Shown: one piece after another, positions 1-7,847 of the stretch
How the letters are laid out: each line of letters begins with the position of its first letter
Numbering within the stretch: the stretch's first letter is position 1
Source of the DNA: JAGQSZ01 sp049647585
GTDB taxonomy: Bacteria > Actinomycetota > Acidimicrobiia > Acidimicrobiales > Microtrichaceae
Assembly: GCA_049647585.1 (NCBI GenBank)
Contig: JBARXY010000001.1
Span: forward strand, 1 to 64,000
Reading direction: 5' to 3'
Length of the DNA: 64,000 nucleotides
Translations under genes and position numbers: made by a program
The notes under the pieces: model-generated
What the model was told of the DNA's origin: nothing
Database searches by the model: none
Seen by the model: only the letters and a program-made list of their open reading frames with translations

Positions 1-479
1 GCCCAACCAATCACCCCGGCCGACAAGGCCTCATCGACAACCGGTGCGAGAGTGCCGTCAACCAGCACAGCCGACACCCGGAACCGTGACCGTGTCACCC
101 CCGAAGGCTGTTTCACCCGGTCAGCCAGCCACCCATGGGCAGTCAACCCCGTCTCGTCACACCCACCACAACGAACAAGCCCATACGCCACATGGGCTTT
201 CGCTGCGTCCAACACCCGCTGAGCCAATTCCAGACCCTCAAGAACCCCACGCAGACACTCGCCATCGAACCCCGAACCAGACTCCCCCAGACCACTACCG
301 GAGCCGACGAGACCACCAGGACCGCCGGAGCTGCCGAGGCGGGCGAGACGATCCAAACCGGTGCGCACCCCAGCCAACACGACACCCACATCCCCAGGCT
401 CAACACCCGCGACAACAGGCGACGACCACGACCGCACCGTCGCCCCCGCTTCATCCAAATCAACATCCGGACCGAACAT
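1..479 (-). CDS. DUF222 / 13E12-family protein, N-terminal part, runs off the left edge
   Basis: An open frame on the minus strand begins at an ATG at 479 and stays open to the window edge, giving about 159 codons. The stretch LDAAKAHVAYGLVRCGG followed by TGLTAHGWLAD and a TRSRFRVSAVL segment is typical of the DUF222 domain that precedes an HNH nuclease in the actinobacterial 13E12 repeat family. The HNH part would lie outside the window. A GTG at 509 is in frame and could be the true start; neither start has a clear Shine-Dalgarno. The Gly/Ser-rich stretch near residues 50-70 is a low-complexity insert. Members of this family are usually multicopy and their role is unknown, so DNA cleavage is inferred only from the family's HNH domain. 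Confidence 0.72.
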   Translation of the reverse strand, partial: MFGPDVDLDEAGATVRSWSSPVVAGVEPGDVGVVLAGVRTGLDRLARLGSSGGPGGLVGSGSGLGESGSGFDGECLRGVLEGLELAQRVLDAAKAHVAYGLVRCGGCDETGLTAHGWLADRVKQPSGVTRSRFRVSAVLVDGTLAPVVDEALSAGVIGW

Positions 480-878
480 ACGTTCCAGACTAAACGGAGG
501 GTGTGACACTCAAGCCAGAACCACTCAAAGAACCCCACATTTACTGACAACAATCACGGAAACCGCCTCAAAAACCAGCCAAGACACCGCGCCTGACTCC
601 GAGGTCAAAGTCACAGTGGACCCGAGAAACGAAGAGACCCAACGGGCTAAGCAACGGAGGGTGGCAGGTCTTCACGGCCCGACTGACCGCCGGGGCTTCA
701 CGGCCCGACTGACCGCAGGGTCAGGTTCAGGGCCCTGCTACTTGCTCGACTTCACAGCCAGGCTGACAGCCCGGTTTACGGGGCTTCCATCCACCGAAGG
801 AGTGCAGCTCATCAGTCGGCCGAGGCCGCAATGCAATCGTCAACAGGACAAGGGGTGATTCGGAGGGGTGATGCGGAT
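480..878. repeat. Gene-poor interval with 26-bp-period tandem repeat
   Basis: About 400 bases separate the start of the DUF222 gene from the stop of the oxidase-like gene. I see no convincing gene here. The 21-base unit beginning cttcacggcccgactgaccg occurs at 670-690 and 696-716, and a degenerate copy lies at 750-770. The units are too short and too few for a CRISPR array. No rho-independent hairpin with a T-tract is evident. Confidence 0.5.
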
Positions 879-1316
879 TCAGTTGGGCAGAATCCGCCGA
901 CCCGTCAGGTCCTCGATCATTACTCGGACCCAGTGCGAACGGACATCCGGGCGGGTCCACGGCCGAACCGGAAGAGTCTCGAGCCTGTCCGTCTCCTCCG
1001 GATCCAGAACTACATCGGCGACTCCTTTTGCAAGGACGCTCCAACCGGTGTGCGACATCGTGTCCCACGAATCGATTTCAAGACACACGGGCTCTTGCAT
1101 CAGCGCAGCTGAAAGCTTGGAACCCTCCCCCGTCTTGAAGACGACGGCCCGGCCATCGACCGCAAAGTTGACCGGCAGAATCACGGGACCACCTCTCTCC
1201 ACGAAACCGATGCGCCCGACGACGGAGTTGCGCAGCAGTTGGAGACACTCCTCCGACCCCAGAACTTCGAGCCCTGTCCAGTCCAAGTTCAATCCATCGC
1301 TGTCCCGATCAGCCAT
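879..1316 (-). CDS. Pyridoxamine 5'-phosphate oxidase-like flavin-binding protein
   Basis: This 145-residue protein has the split-barrel look of the PNPOx-like superfamily. Near residues 20-45 the segment LLRNSVVGRIGFVERGGP is followed by the strand-rich VILPVNFAVDGRAVVFKTGEGSKL, which matches the usual N-terminal half of these proteins. The ATG at 1316 is chosen because it directly precedes the domain; a longer frame upstream overlaps the divergent gene at 1407. Small proteins of this type bind FMN or F420 and act as oxidoreductases or flavin carriers, but the substrate cannot be read from the sequence. It diverges from the exonuclease gene and probably shares the 90-bp spacer for promoters. 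Confidence 0.75.
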   Translation of the reverse strand: MADRDSDGLNLDWTGLEVLGSEECLQLLRNSVVGRIGFVERGGPVILPVNFAVDGRAVVFKTGEGSKLSAALMQEPVCLEIDSWDTMSHTGWSVLAKGVADVVLDPEETDRLETLPVRPWTRPDVRSHWVRVMIEDLTGRRILPN

Positions 1317-1406
1317 AGTTCGATCCTCGCCGCTCTCGGCGAACTTGGCAAGGGATGGTGACATTGGCCGCCTGCGCAGACCGGGTCGATCTGCGATGAT
1401 CTCGGC

Positions 1407-2213
1407 GTGCCTTTCACCGTCGCGTCCGTAAATGTCAATGGCATTCGTGCGGCTATCCGCAAGGGTATGCACGAGTTTCTCGAACAGTCGCAGCCTGACA
1501 TCATCACCCTGCAAGAGGTTCGTGCTCCTGATGACATCCTGCGAGAACTTCTTGGGGACGGCTGGTTCATCGCTCATTCGGAATGTCTGTCGAAGGGGCG
1601 GGCGGGTGTTGCGATTGCTTCACGTACCAGTCCGATTTCCAGCGTCGAAGGGCTGTTCCAACCGCCCGGATCATTCAATGACTCAGGCCGCTGGGTCGAA
1701 GCAGTGATCGAGGCTCCCGGAGGCATCCCGATCACGGTCATCTCCGCCTATGTCCACACCGGCGACAGCTCGGACGACGCCAGGATGTCCGAGAAGCTGG
1801 CGTTCATGGACGCGATCATCGATCGCGTCAGCACGCTCCGAAGCGAAGGCGCCCACGTGTTGCTGACCGGCGACCTGAACGTCGCTCATCGTGAGATGGA
1901 CATCCGGAACTGGAAAGGCAACATCGGCAAGGCAGGGTTTCGCGAGGATGAACGAGCTCGGCTGGACCGCCTGATGGTCGAACTCGGGTGGGTCGATCTG
2001 GGACGCGCTCTGGTCGGCGATATGGATGGTCCCTACACCTGGTGGACCTACCGGGGTCGGGCTTTCGACAACGACGTTGGATGGCGCATCGACTACCAGA
2101 TAGCCAGCCCGGAGCTTGCCGAGACCGCCAAGGATGTACTCGTCCATCGTGTCGGACCACATGAGGAGCGGTGGTCCGACCACGCTCCCGTTTCGGTCAC
2201 GTTCAACATCTGA
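1407..2213 (+). CDS. xthA: Exodeoxyribonuclease III (AP endonuclease family)
   Basis: This 268-residue protein has the full ExoIII/EEP fold. The N-terminus (VASVNVNGIRAA) is followed by the metal-binding Glu in IITLQEVRAP (about residue 37). The catalytic GDLNVAHREMDIRNWK block lies near residue 155, and the terminal SDHAPV carries the Asp-His pair. These enzymes cut 5' of abasic sites and trim 3' ends in base-excision repair. Translation probably starts at the GTG at 1407, because the family motif begins at once. No strong ribosome site is visible. Length and motif order are normal for XthA. Confidence 0.9.
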   Translation: MPFTVASVNVNGIRAAIRKGMHEFLEQSQPDIITLQEVRAPDDILRELLGDGWFIAHSECLSKGRAGVAIASRTSPISSVEGLFQPPGSFNDSGRWVEAVIEAPGGIPITVISAYVHTGDSSDDARMSEKLAFMDAIIDRVSTLRSEGAHVLLTGDLNVAHREMDIRNWKGNIGKAGFREDERARLDRLMVELGWVDLGRALVGDMDGPYTWWTYRGRAFDNDVGWRIDYQIASPELAETAKDVLVHRVGPHEERWSDHAPVSVTFNI

Positions 2214-2346
2214 TCAAAGTCGCGGGCGGACGGGCCGGATCGGACGTGACGGATCGGACGGGTCGGTCGGAGCGGGCGGACGTGCCGGATCGCGATCGGA
2301 CGGATCGGACGGGCCGGGCGGGCCGGGCGGAGCGGGCGCCTGGCAA
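2214..2346. repeat. Low-complexity GC-rich repeat between convergent genes
   Basis: The spacer between the convergent xthA and marR-like genes consists almost entirely of imperfect repeats of cggatcggacgg and gccgggcgg type. It has no ORF of its own that resembles a protein. Its position just after stop codons matches other short tandem repeats in this window. Confidence 0.6.
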
Positions 2347-2853
2347 TCAGTGAAGTACCGAATGGGCGCCGATCGACCCGGTCAGGGCATCCACCAGCTC
2401 TGCGACCTCTTCAACGGGCTGATCCAAGGAGAGGCTCTCCTCCCAATTGTGCAGCGCCCGATTCACCTGAAGAGCGAGTTCACGCCCCGTCTCGGTGAGC
2501 TCCACCACTACACGTCGACCGTCGTCGGGATCTTTCGACCTTTTGACCCAACCGGCATTCACCAACCGGTCCAGAGTGAGTGTCATGCCTCCCGAGGTCC
2601 TTCCCAGGACCTCGGTGATGGTGCTCGGCGACGTACGCGACTCCGGAGCACCGCGAATGACCCCGAGAACCAGGTAATCGGACATGGCCACGCCGAAACT
2701 TCCAACGATCTGCTCAAGCACATCAGTCACGACCAGATTGAGTCGCACGATGCTGCCGAGCAGACCGCCAGTTGGGCTTACCGATCTGTCCATGCCTCGG
2801 CGATAGTTGAAGTTGTCGCTGCCCGAGCGACCCGAACCTGACCGATCAGACAC
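2347..2853 (-). CDS. MarR-family transcriptional regulator
   Basis: This winged-helix protein has the MarR layout. There is a helical N-terminus, then a recognition region (ITEVLGRTSGGMTLTLDRLVNAGWV), the wing (RSKDPDDGRRVVVELTETG), and a C-terminal dimerisation helix. The GTG at 2853 lies inside the end of the amidohydrolase gene (GTGTCTGA overlap), which suggests translational coupling and a 168-residue product. An ATG at 2793 would give 148 residues and still contain the whole domain. It is the last gene of a cupin-amidohydrolase-MarR operon and is a good candidate to control that operon, responding to the amidohydrolase substrate or product; this role is inferred from position. Confidence 0.85.
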   Translation of the reverse strand: MSDRSGSGRSGSDNFNYRRGMDRSVSPTGGLLGSIVRLNLVVTDVLEQIVGSFGVAMSDYLVLGVIRGAPESRTSPSTITEVLGRTSGGMTLTLDRLVNAGWVKRSKDPDDGRRVVVELTETGRELALQVNRALHNWEESLSLDQPVEEVAELVDALTGSIGAHSVLH

Positions 2854-4090
2854 TGATGCCGAATCGTTCCAGCCCGTAACAGCGGATCGCATTTCCGCGC
2901 AGGAACTCGTAGCACTCCTGCGCGTCCATCCCGGCGCCCTCGCACAGTCGGTGGGCCACCGCCCGGGACTCCGGGAACGTTCCATCCGTATGGGGATAGT
3001 CGGTCTCAAAGAGAATGTGCTCCAGACCAACCGAGTCGCGGCTGACCAGGCCGTGCTGGTCATCGAACACACACCCCCAGACTCGTCCCTTGACTATCTC
3101 GCTCGGCTTGACGTCGAGTTCGACCCCTGCCGCCGCACCGACTTCCGCTACGAGGTCCATGCGTTCGATGAGATATGGCATCCAGCCGATCTGGCTCTCG
3201 GCGAACGCGATCTTGAGTTCCGGAAAACGCTGGAGCGTCCCAGAGAAGACCCAGTCGGTTAGCGACCCCTGGGCGTTCTGGGAGCTGAGGGACATGCTGA
3301 CGGCGAGAGGTGCGTCCGGACTTGTGGTGGGCATCGAGGAGGAGGATCCGATGTGCATCGACACCGTCGTGTCAGTGTCGGAGCAGGCATCCCAAAGGAC
3401 ATCCCATTCTCCGCTGTGCATCGACGCGAAACCGAGCTTCGACGGATTTTCGGTGAAGCCGATCGCGTAGCTTCCCTTTGCAGCGCAACGTCGGACCTCT
3501 TCAGCGGCCAGGGCCGGATCCCACAGCGGGACCAGGGTCAGCGGAATCAGGCGACCGCGTGCGTCCCCGCCCGACCAGTCGTCGATCATCCAGTCGTTGT
3601 AGATCTGGAGGCACAGGAGCGCTAGGTCCTTGTCGCCACGCTCGGCAAAGCCCTGGCCCGCGAACCGAGGAAAGGTGTTGGGATAGTTGATGGCCGCCTC
3701 GACATGGTTGAGATCCATGTCGAGAAGTCGCGCTGTCTTGTCATATGTACCCGGGCGGAAGTCCTCGTAAATGGCCGGAATGTTGAGCTGCTCCTCGGGG
3801 GCGTAACCCGCTGCGGCGTGGAGAAGGCCCGTCGGCATGACGAGGTCGTCGAAGACCCACAGGTCACAGTCGCGTCCCTCCGGGTCGTTGCGCTTGACCC
3901 CGAAGTGGCCACCGATGAACTCGACCGAGACCTTCTCACGGACCACTTTGGGTCCCCGATCGCGGAGGCTCGGCGGAAGCTGTTCCTGCCAGAGGGTGCG
4001 GGGTTCAAGTATGTGATCATCCACCGAGATGATCAGCGGCAATTCGTGTTCCGCTGGTGTCACCGAAGTGCGTTCCTGCGTTGCTGTCAT
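2846..4090 (-). CDS. Amidohydrolase (PF04909, metal-dependent hydrolase)
   Basis: This 414-residue TIM-barrel protein begins with ISVDDHILEP, the D-x-H-x-x-E-P signature of the amidohydrolase-2 group. Further motifs are VSMHIGSSSS near residue 245, the FPELKIAFAESQIGW block near 290, and a C-terminal HILFETDYPHTDGTFP segment with the conserved Asp of the metal site. Relatives include decarboxylases (ACMSD and vanillate-type enzymes) and hydrolases. The start ATG overlaps the cupin stop by ATGA, and the 3' end overlaps marR. The pairing with a cupin suggests a catabolic pathway for a small carboxylated or aromatic substrate, but none can be named. Confidence 0.88.
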   Translation of the reverse strand: MTATQERTSVTPAEHELPLIISVDDHILEPRTLWQEQLPPSLRDRGPKVVREKVSVEFIGGHFGVKRNDPEGRDCDLWVFDDLVMPTGLLHAAAGYAPEEQLNIPAIYEDFRPGTYDKTARLLDMDLNHVEAAINYPNTFPRFAGQGFAERGDKDLALLCLQIYNDWMIDDWSGGDARGRLIPLTLVPLWDPALAAEEVRRCAAKGSYAIGFTENPSKLGFASMHSGEWDVLWDACSDTDTTVSMHIGSSSSMPTTSPDAPLAVSMSLSSQNAQGSLTDWVFSGTLQRFPELKIAFAESQIGWMPYLIERMDLVAEVGAAAGVELDVKPSEIVKGRVWGCVFDDQHGLVSRDSVGLEHILFETDYPHTDGTFPESRAVAHRLCEGAGMDAQECYEFLRGNAIRCYGLERFGISV

Positions 4091-4620
4091 TGGATCTCCT
4101 TTGGATTACTTCTGAGCTGAGCTTCACCGACCCAGTGGGAGCGCAGGTCCGAGAGCCATTCAGGGAACTCCAGCGGTGGGTCGGGCAGGGCTTGGACACC
4201 GTTCGCGGCAAGTGCGTCCTCGAACGAAGTGGGGTCGTCTCCCCAGGAGCGGGGATCGCCCATCATCACTTCGAACATGACAGCTCCCTCGCTGCCGGCC
4301 GTGATCGGACCGAACGCAGCGCCCTGGGGCAACTCGATGTGGGTGCCCGCGGGACACCAGCGTTCACCGAAGAACGCTCCGCCCTCGATGATGAACAACA
4401 GGTGTGGACTGAAATGACCGTGACGCCGGACAATCATTCCCGGGTCGTAACGGGCGTAGAGCGACAGGTACTGCGGGTCCGGCGAGAACGCCATCCATTT
4501 CTCCCAGACCGACGACTCACTTCCGTCGGAGTTTCGCTGGACCTTCACCCTGCGGAATTCCATGCCCGGGTCGTTCAGATGCCGAAAGGTGGGCTCGGCC
4601 GGTCGGTCCACAGGAGGCAT
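4087..4620 (-). CDS. Cupin-domain protein, first gene of the amidohydrolase operon
   Basis: This protein has 177 residues. The central segment YDPGMIVRRHGHFSPHLLFIIEGGAFFG carries the HxH and Gly pattern of cupin motif 1, and a second conserved half follows (WCPAGTHIELPQGAAFGP). The ATG at 4620 is preceded by AAAGG at a sensible distance. A TTG at 4638 would add six residues and is less likely. The gene ends in a 4-bp ATGA overlap with the amidohydrolase. Cupins of this kind can be dioxygenases, isomerases or simple sensors, so only the fold is called. Confidence 0.8.
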   Translation of the reverse strand: MPPVDRPAEPTFRHLNDPGMEFRRVKVQRNSDGSESSVWEKWMAFSPDPQYLSLYARYDPGMIVRRHGHFSPHLLFIIEGGAFFGERWCPAGTHIELPQGAAFGPITAGSEGAVMFEVMMGDPRSWGDDPTSFEDALAANGVQALPDPPLEFPEWLSDLRSHWVGEAQLRSNPKEIQ

Positions 4621-4741
4621 GACGATACCTTTGCACAAAGCTTTCTATAAAGCAATCGGTTCCCAAATTCCCTATGGCGATTCCCTTGACACCGCACCGG
4701 AAATCACCAACGATTCCATGCAACCTGAAAGGGGTTCATTG

Positions 4742-4867
4742 ATGAAACCATCAACCAAGCGCTACGCCTCAACCGGCATTCTCGTTGCGACCATGGCTGT
4801 GTTCAGCACTGGCTGTACCGTTGAAGACGTCCTCAATCTGGCGAAGATCATCAGCATCTTCATCTGA
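4742..4867 (+). CDS. Very small predicted lipoprotein (41 residues)
   Basis: ATG at 4742 is preceded by GAAAGGGG seven bases upstream, a strong ribosome site. The peptide has a basic start (MKPSTKRYA), a hydrophobic core (GILVATMAVF) and the lipobox STGC, giving a lipid-anchored mature peptide of only 17 residues (CTVEDVLNLAKIISIFI). That tail is amphipathic or hydrophobic. A strong hairpin terminator follows. The gene lies alone between the divergent cupin operon and the convergent whiB. I recognise no family; a membrane-active or regulatory peptide is possible but unproven. Confidence 0.6.
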   Translation: MKPSTKRYASTGILVATMAVFSTGCTVEDVLNLAKIISIFI

Positions 4868-4900
4868 GCCTCACCCCAATTTTTCTGGGGGGCACCGATA

Positions 4901-4947
4901 GGTCGTGCTGGACGGATTTTCCGTTCAGCACGACCAGTCCACTTTTT
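4901..4947 (+). terminator. Strong hairpin terminator after the small lipoprotein gene
   Basis: A 16-bp arm at 4901-4916 pairs with 4920-4935 (ggtcgtgctg against cagcacgacc, then gacgga against tccgtt, with one G-T pair), leaving a 3-base loop. A TTTTT run follows at 4943-4947. It can end the plus-strand lipoprotein transcript and may also stop the convergent whiB transcript. A smaller CCCCA/TGGGG hairpin precedes it at 4874-4890. Confidence 0.75.
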
Positions 4948-4963
4948 GGGACGACTTGAGCCG

Positions 4964-5127
4964 CGGGCCCAGTCCAGGGGCCCAGTCCAGTGGAGACAGT
5001 CCAGTGGCCCCAGCCCAGGGGCCCAGTCCAGTGGAGCCGGCCAGGTACTTGGAGCCCGGGCGGGGCGTCCCGTGGAACCAGCGGAGCCAGCCCCTAGTTA
5101 GGCCGTAGTCAGGCTGTAGTCAGGCCG
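4964..5127. repeat. Imperfect short repeats between terminator and whiB
   Basis: The motif gggcccagtccagtgga and close variants recur about four times between 4964 and 5036. A second set (taggccgtagtcaggctgtagtcagg) lies at 5099-5127 and enters the 3' end of whiB. The sequence ggccgtttgcg at its edge is also the unit of the tandem repeat at 37248-37296. No gene is seen. Confidence 0.5.
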
Positions 5128-5398
5128 TTTGCGTCAAAGACTGTTGGGCAGCGCGGGCAAGGCTTCTTTGACGGCGGATTCGACGACGTTCCCGCTCGCT
5201 GAGACCACCCCAGATGCCGAACTTCTCGCCGTGCGTGAGCGCGTACTCCAAGCAGTCCTCACGTACCACGCAACCGGCACAGACTCCCTTGGCATCCTTG
5301 GTAGAGGCCCCTCTCTCCGGAAAGAAGAGATCCGGGTCGACCCCAAGGCAGTTTGCGTAGAGCAGCCAGCCTTCGGCTTCGTTCTCAACTTCGGCCAT
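5120..5398 (-). CDS. whiB: WhiB-family iron-sulfur regulator, WhmD/WhiB2-like
   Basis: This 92-residue protein has the four cluster cysteines C17, C40, C43 and C49 in the WhiB arrangement, followed by the GIWGGLSERERRR turn and a basic C-terminal tail for DNA contact. The segment FFPERGAST plus CLEYAL resembles WhiB2/WhmD, the septation and growth regulators of mycobacteria and streptomycetes (WhiB), more than WhiB1. WhiB proteins bind a [4Fe-4S] cluster and the primary sigma factor. The ATG at 5398 is chosen because AGGGGA sits five bases upstream; an ATG at 5401 and a GTG at 5422 are alternatives. The upstream region has a notable tandem palindrome. Confidence 0.9.
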   Translation of the reverse strand: MAEVENEAEGWLLYANCLGVDPDLFFPERGASTKDAKGVCAGCVVREDCLEYALTHGEKFGIWGGLSERERRRIRRQRSLARAAQQSLTQTA

Positions 5399-5480
5399 CA
5401 TTGTCCCCTGCAAATCGGTCACAACTTCTCCCAGCTCGGCATTGGGAGCACCCCCCGATGTCCCTGCCGAATCATTCTCA

Positions 5481-5510
5481 CGATGTAATTACATCGATGT
5501 ACTTACACAT
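5481..5510. promoter_or_regulatory. Tandem palindromic operator upstream of whiB
   Basis: The perfect 16-bp palindrome CGATGTAATTACATCG is at 5481-5496. Fourteen bases further the half-conserved ATGTACTTACA (5497-5507) repeats its core, and TACATCGATGTA (5490-5501) forms a third, overlapping palindrome. The array lies 80-110 bases upstream of the whiB start, on an AT-rich patch in GC-rich DNA. This looks like a two-site operator for a dimeric regulator; I cannot name the protein. Confidence 0.6.
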
Positions 5511-5642
5511 GTTGACCGCCGACAACCTTGAAAGCAAGAGAAATCTCGCGCTGCTCGGCAACGGTTGGGGCAACGCTTCAGAGAGCAGTTGCGGAGAGAA
5601 GCAGTAGGAGCAACTACTGGAACAACTGGGTGACTCAGGACT

Positions 5643-7646
5643 TCAGCGTCGGCCGCGGATCATTTCACGACGCTGTTCGATGAAGTCGACCAGCAGATAG
5701 TCCCCCAGCGTGTCCGGGGTGGTGAAGAACGCACGACCGCCATTGAGCTTGGTCATCGTTTCGATGAAATGCTGCAGACCCGGGTCGGGGTCGAGCATGA
5801 AGGTATTGATCCGAATGTCTTCACGGGTGCACCGGGCAACTTCGAGCAGGGTCGCATCGACCGTCTCGCGAATGGGCGGGTAGTGGAATTCGGGTTCCCC
5901 GTAGCTGTTCATGTGAGCGGTCGGCTCGCCGTCGGTGATCATGATTATCTGCTTGGTGCCGCTCTGGCGCGACAGCAACTGGCGGGCGAACTGGAAGCCC
6001 TGCTGCATGTTCGTCCCATACACGTAGTCCCACGAGACCTCGGGCAACTGATCTGCGGTGATGATCCGCGCGACTTCGGAGAAAGCGACAAGGCCCAGGT
6101 AGTCGTTGGGGTACTGCATCGTGATGAGCGAATGGAGCGCCATAGCCACCTTCTTCGCCGGCAAGAAGTTGTCCCGCATCGGCATGGAAAGCGACAGGTC
6201 CAACATCAGAACGGTCGATGAGCGCACCGATTGCTCGGTCTCCTCGATCTCGAAGTCGTCGGGAATCAGATGCACCGGCGTTCCCTCGCCACGCACGATG
6301 GCGTTTCGGATCGTCCGCTCGATGTGGAGATTGAACGGGTCCCCCCACTGATAGGGACGGGTCTGGAAGTTCCGTTCGTGGCCGATTCCACTCACGTCTA
6401 TCTCGTGGCGACCCAGCATGTCCCTATCGAGCTTCTTGAACAACTCGGATAGCGCGTTCTGCCCAAGACGTTGCATTCCCTTGGGGGTCAACTCCGGGCG
6501 GCCCTCGCGCTGTTCGATCAGTCCGGCGTCTCGGAGTTGGTTCGTGATCTCGGACATGCGCTCGAGGCTCTGGGCAGAGCTGTCGCCCAGCAACTCCCGG
6601 ACCCGTTCGATGTCGGCCTCTGCGAGGGCTCCCGGATCGGTCGCGCCGCGCAGCATCTGCTCGAGCTGGTCCAGATCACCCAACTCCCCCATGACCGATG
6701 ACGCCGACGCCATGTCGAGTGGATCTCCGCCTTCGAAGCTGTAGCTCGAATCCCATCCCGCGTCGGGGAAGGCTTGGCGAAGGTTCTCCCCCAGTTGCTG
6801 GACCTGCCACTGCAGATCCATGTCTTCGAGTAGCTGGTCCGACAGACGGCGCATTTGATCGCGCTGCTCTGGAGACATCGAGTTGAACACCGCCTCGGCG
6901 GCCGCCATCCGGCGTGCCATCACATCGAGCAGTTCATCAAGCGTCTGAGGATTCTCGGGGAAGAGATCGCCGTAACGATCCATGAACCCTTCGAAGTCCG
7001 GCTCCTCCCCGCGGGCGCGCTGCTCAAGCATCTCGTTCAGCGCGGCCATCATGTCCTTGACGTGCGCCATGTCGGCCGGAGTCATTCCCTCGACCGAACT
7101 CGTCACGTCGTCGACATACTTCTGCATCAACTGTTCACGCAGTCGTTGGGACAGCTCTTCGAATCGTTGGGCTGCGGCATTGGACGAGAACTCGTAGTTC
7201 TCGAGGCCCTTCATCTGGCCGGCCAAATCGTTGGGCAATAGGTCCAATTCCAGATGCTTGTCGCCGACGGCTGAACGTGTCAGCTCCTCTCGGCGCGCAT
7301 CTCCTGCGGCCTCTGCCGCCGCGAGCTGCTCATCGAGTTCCGTCCTCTCCTGTGCGATCAGCTCCCGGAGTTCCTGGGCGACCTCGTTGTAGACGCCACC
7401 AAGGTCGAATTGATCGAGGCGCTGCTCGCGCTCCTCGCGGATCTTGCGCAACATCTCGCGGACGCCCTCGACACGGTTACCGTTCCTGTCCTCGAAGCCC
7501 TGCTGCATCATGCGTCGGAGGGCGGATGACAACTCTCCGTTGTAGAGAAGATCGTCGGTCATCTGCTCCATGACGTCGAATGCGTCGACCTCGAACCCCT
7601 GCTGTGTACCGTCCCATGGCGAGTAGCGAAACCGGGGTCTGCCCAT
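5643..7646 (-). CDS. von Willebrand factor A domain protein (chelatase-D-like)
   Basis: This 667-residue protein has a long helical, Glu/Arg-rich N-terminal part (about residues 60-330) and a C-terminal vWA domain. The MIDAS signature is visible: DLSLS near residue 480, the GTN Thr, and MITDGEP. The ATG at 7646 (MGRPRFRYSPWDG) is chosen over an upstream extension that has no support. Such proteins pair with a MoxR/chelatase-type AAA+ ATPase to remodel or insert metals into client proteins. The likely partner is the ATPase at 9561-10970, from which this gene is now separated by the oppositely oriented CotH-like gene. Confidence 0.82.
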   Translation of the reverse strand: MGRPRFRYSPWDGTQQGFEVDAFDVMEQMTDDLLYNGELSSALRRMMQQGFEDRNGNRVEGVREMLRKIREEREQRLDQFDLGGVYNEVAQELRELIAQERTELDEQLAAAEAAGDARREELTRSAVGDKHLELDLLPNDLAGQMKGLENYEFSSNAAAQRFEELSQRLREQLMQKYVDDVTSSVEGMTPADMAHVKDMMAALNEMLEQRARGEEPDFEGFMDRYGDLFPENPQTLDELLDVMARRMAAAEAVFNSMSPEQRDQMRRLSDQLLEDMDLQWQVQQLGENLRQAFPDAGWDSSYSFEGGDPLDMASASSVMGELGDLDQLEQMLRGATDPGALAEADIERVRELLGDSSAQSLERMSEITNQLRDAGLIEQREGRPELTPKGMQRLGQNALSELFKKLDRDMLGRHEIDVSGIGHERNFQTRPYQWGDPFNLHIERTIRNAIVRGEGTPVHLIPDDFEIEETEQSVRSSTVLMLDLSLSMPMRDNFLPAKKVAMALHSLITMQYPNDYLGLVAFSEVARIITADQLPEVSWDYVYGTNMQQGFQFARQLLSRQSGTKQIIMITDGEPTAHMNSYGEPEFHYPPIRETVDATLLEVARCTREDIRINTFMLDPDPGLQHFIETMTKLNGGRAFFTTPDTLGDYLLVDFIEQRREMIRGRR

Positions 7647-7847
7647 AAGGGCGAGGGTACTCCCGCTGCCCGGCGGGCACGCCGCGCGTCCGCAGGGCGA
7701 CAACCCGGATGGTCGGCCGCGGCGACAGTCGATTCGACGTCGAGCCAGTCGTCCGCAAGAGAGAAGTCGCCTCCTCCAGAATTCATCCTCTTGAGATGGG
7801 AACTACCCATGGCTACGGTTCAGCTAGACCGAGCTGGGGAGTAGAGG

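Noticed and set aside
143..553. A minus-strand open frame of 136 codons at the left edge
   Set aside because: The neighbouring minus frame gives a recognisable DUF222 protein; this one translates to Trp/Val/Arg-rich sequence with no family features.
670..770. Possible CRISPR array
   Set aside because: Two exact and one degenerate copy of a 21-base unit, with no regular unique spacers and no cas genes nearby.
4631..4651. TTGCAC and TATAAA boxes as the promoter of the small lipoprotein
   Set aside because: The spacer is only 9 bases, too short for a sigma-70-type promoter.
5423..5642. tRNA or small RNA between whiB and the vWA gene
   Set aside because: No cloverleaf, no conserved TTC loop and no promoter-terminator pair could be made; only the whiB operator is convincing.
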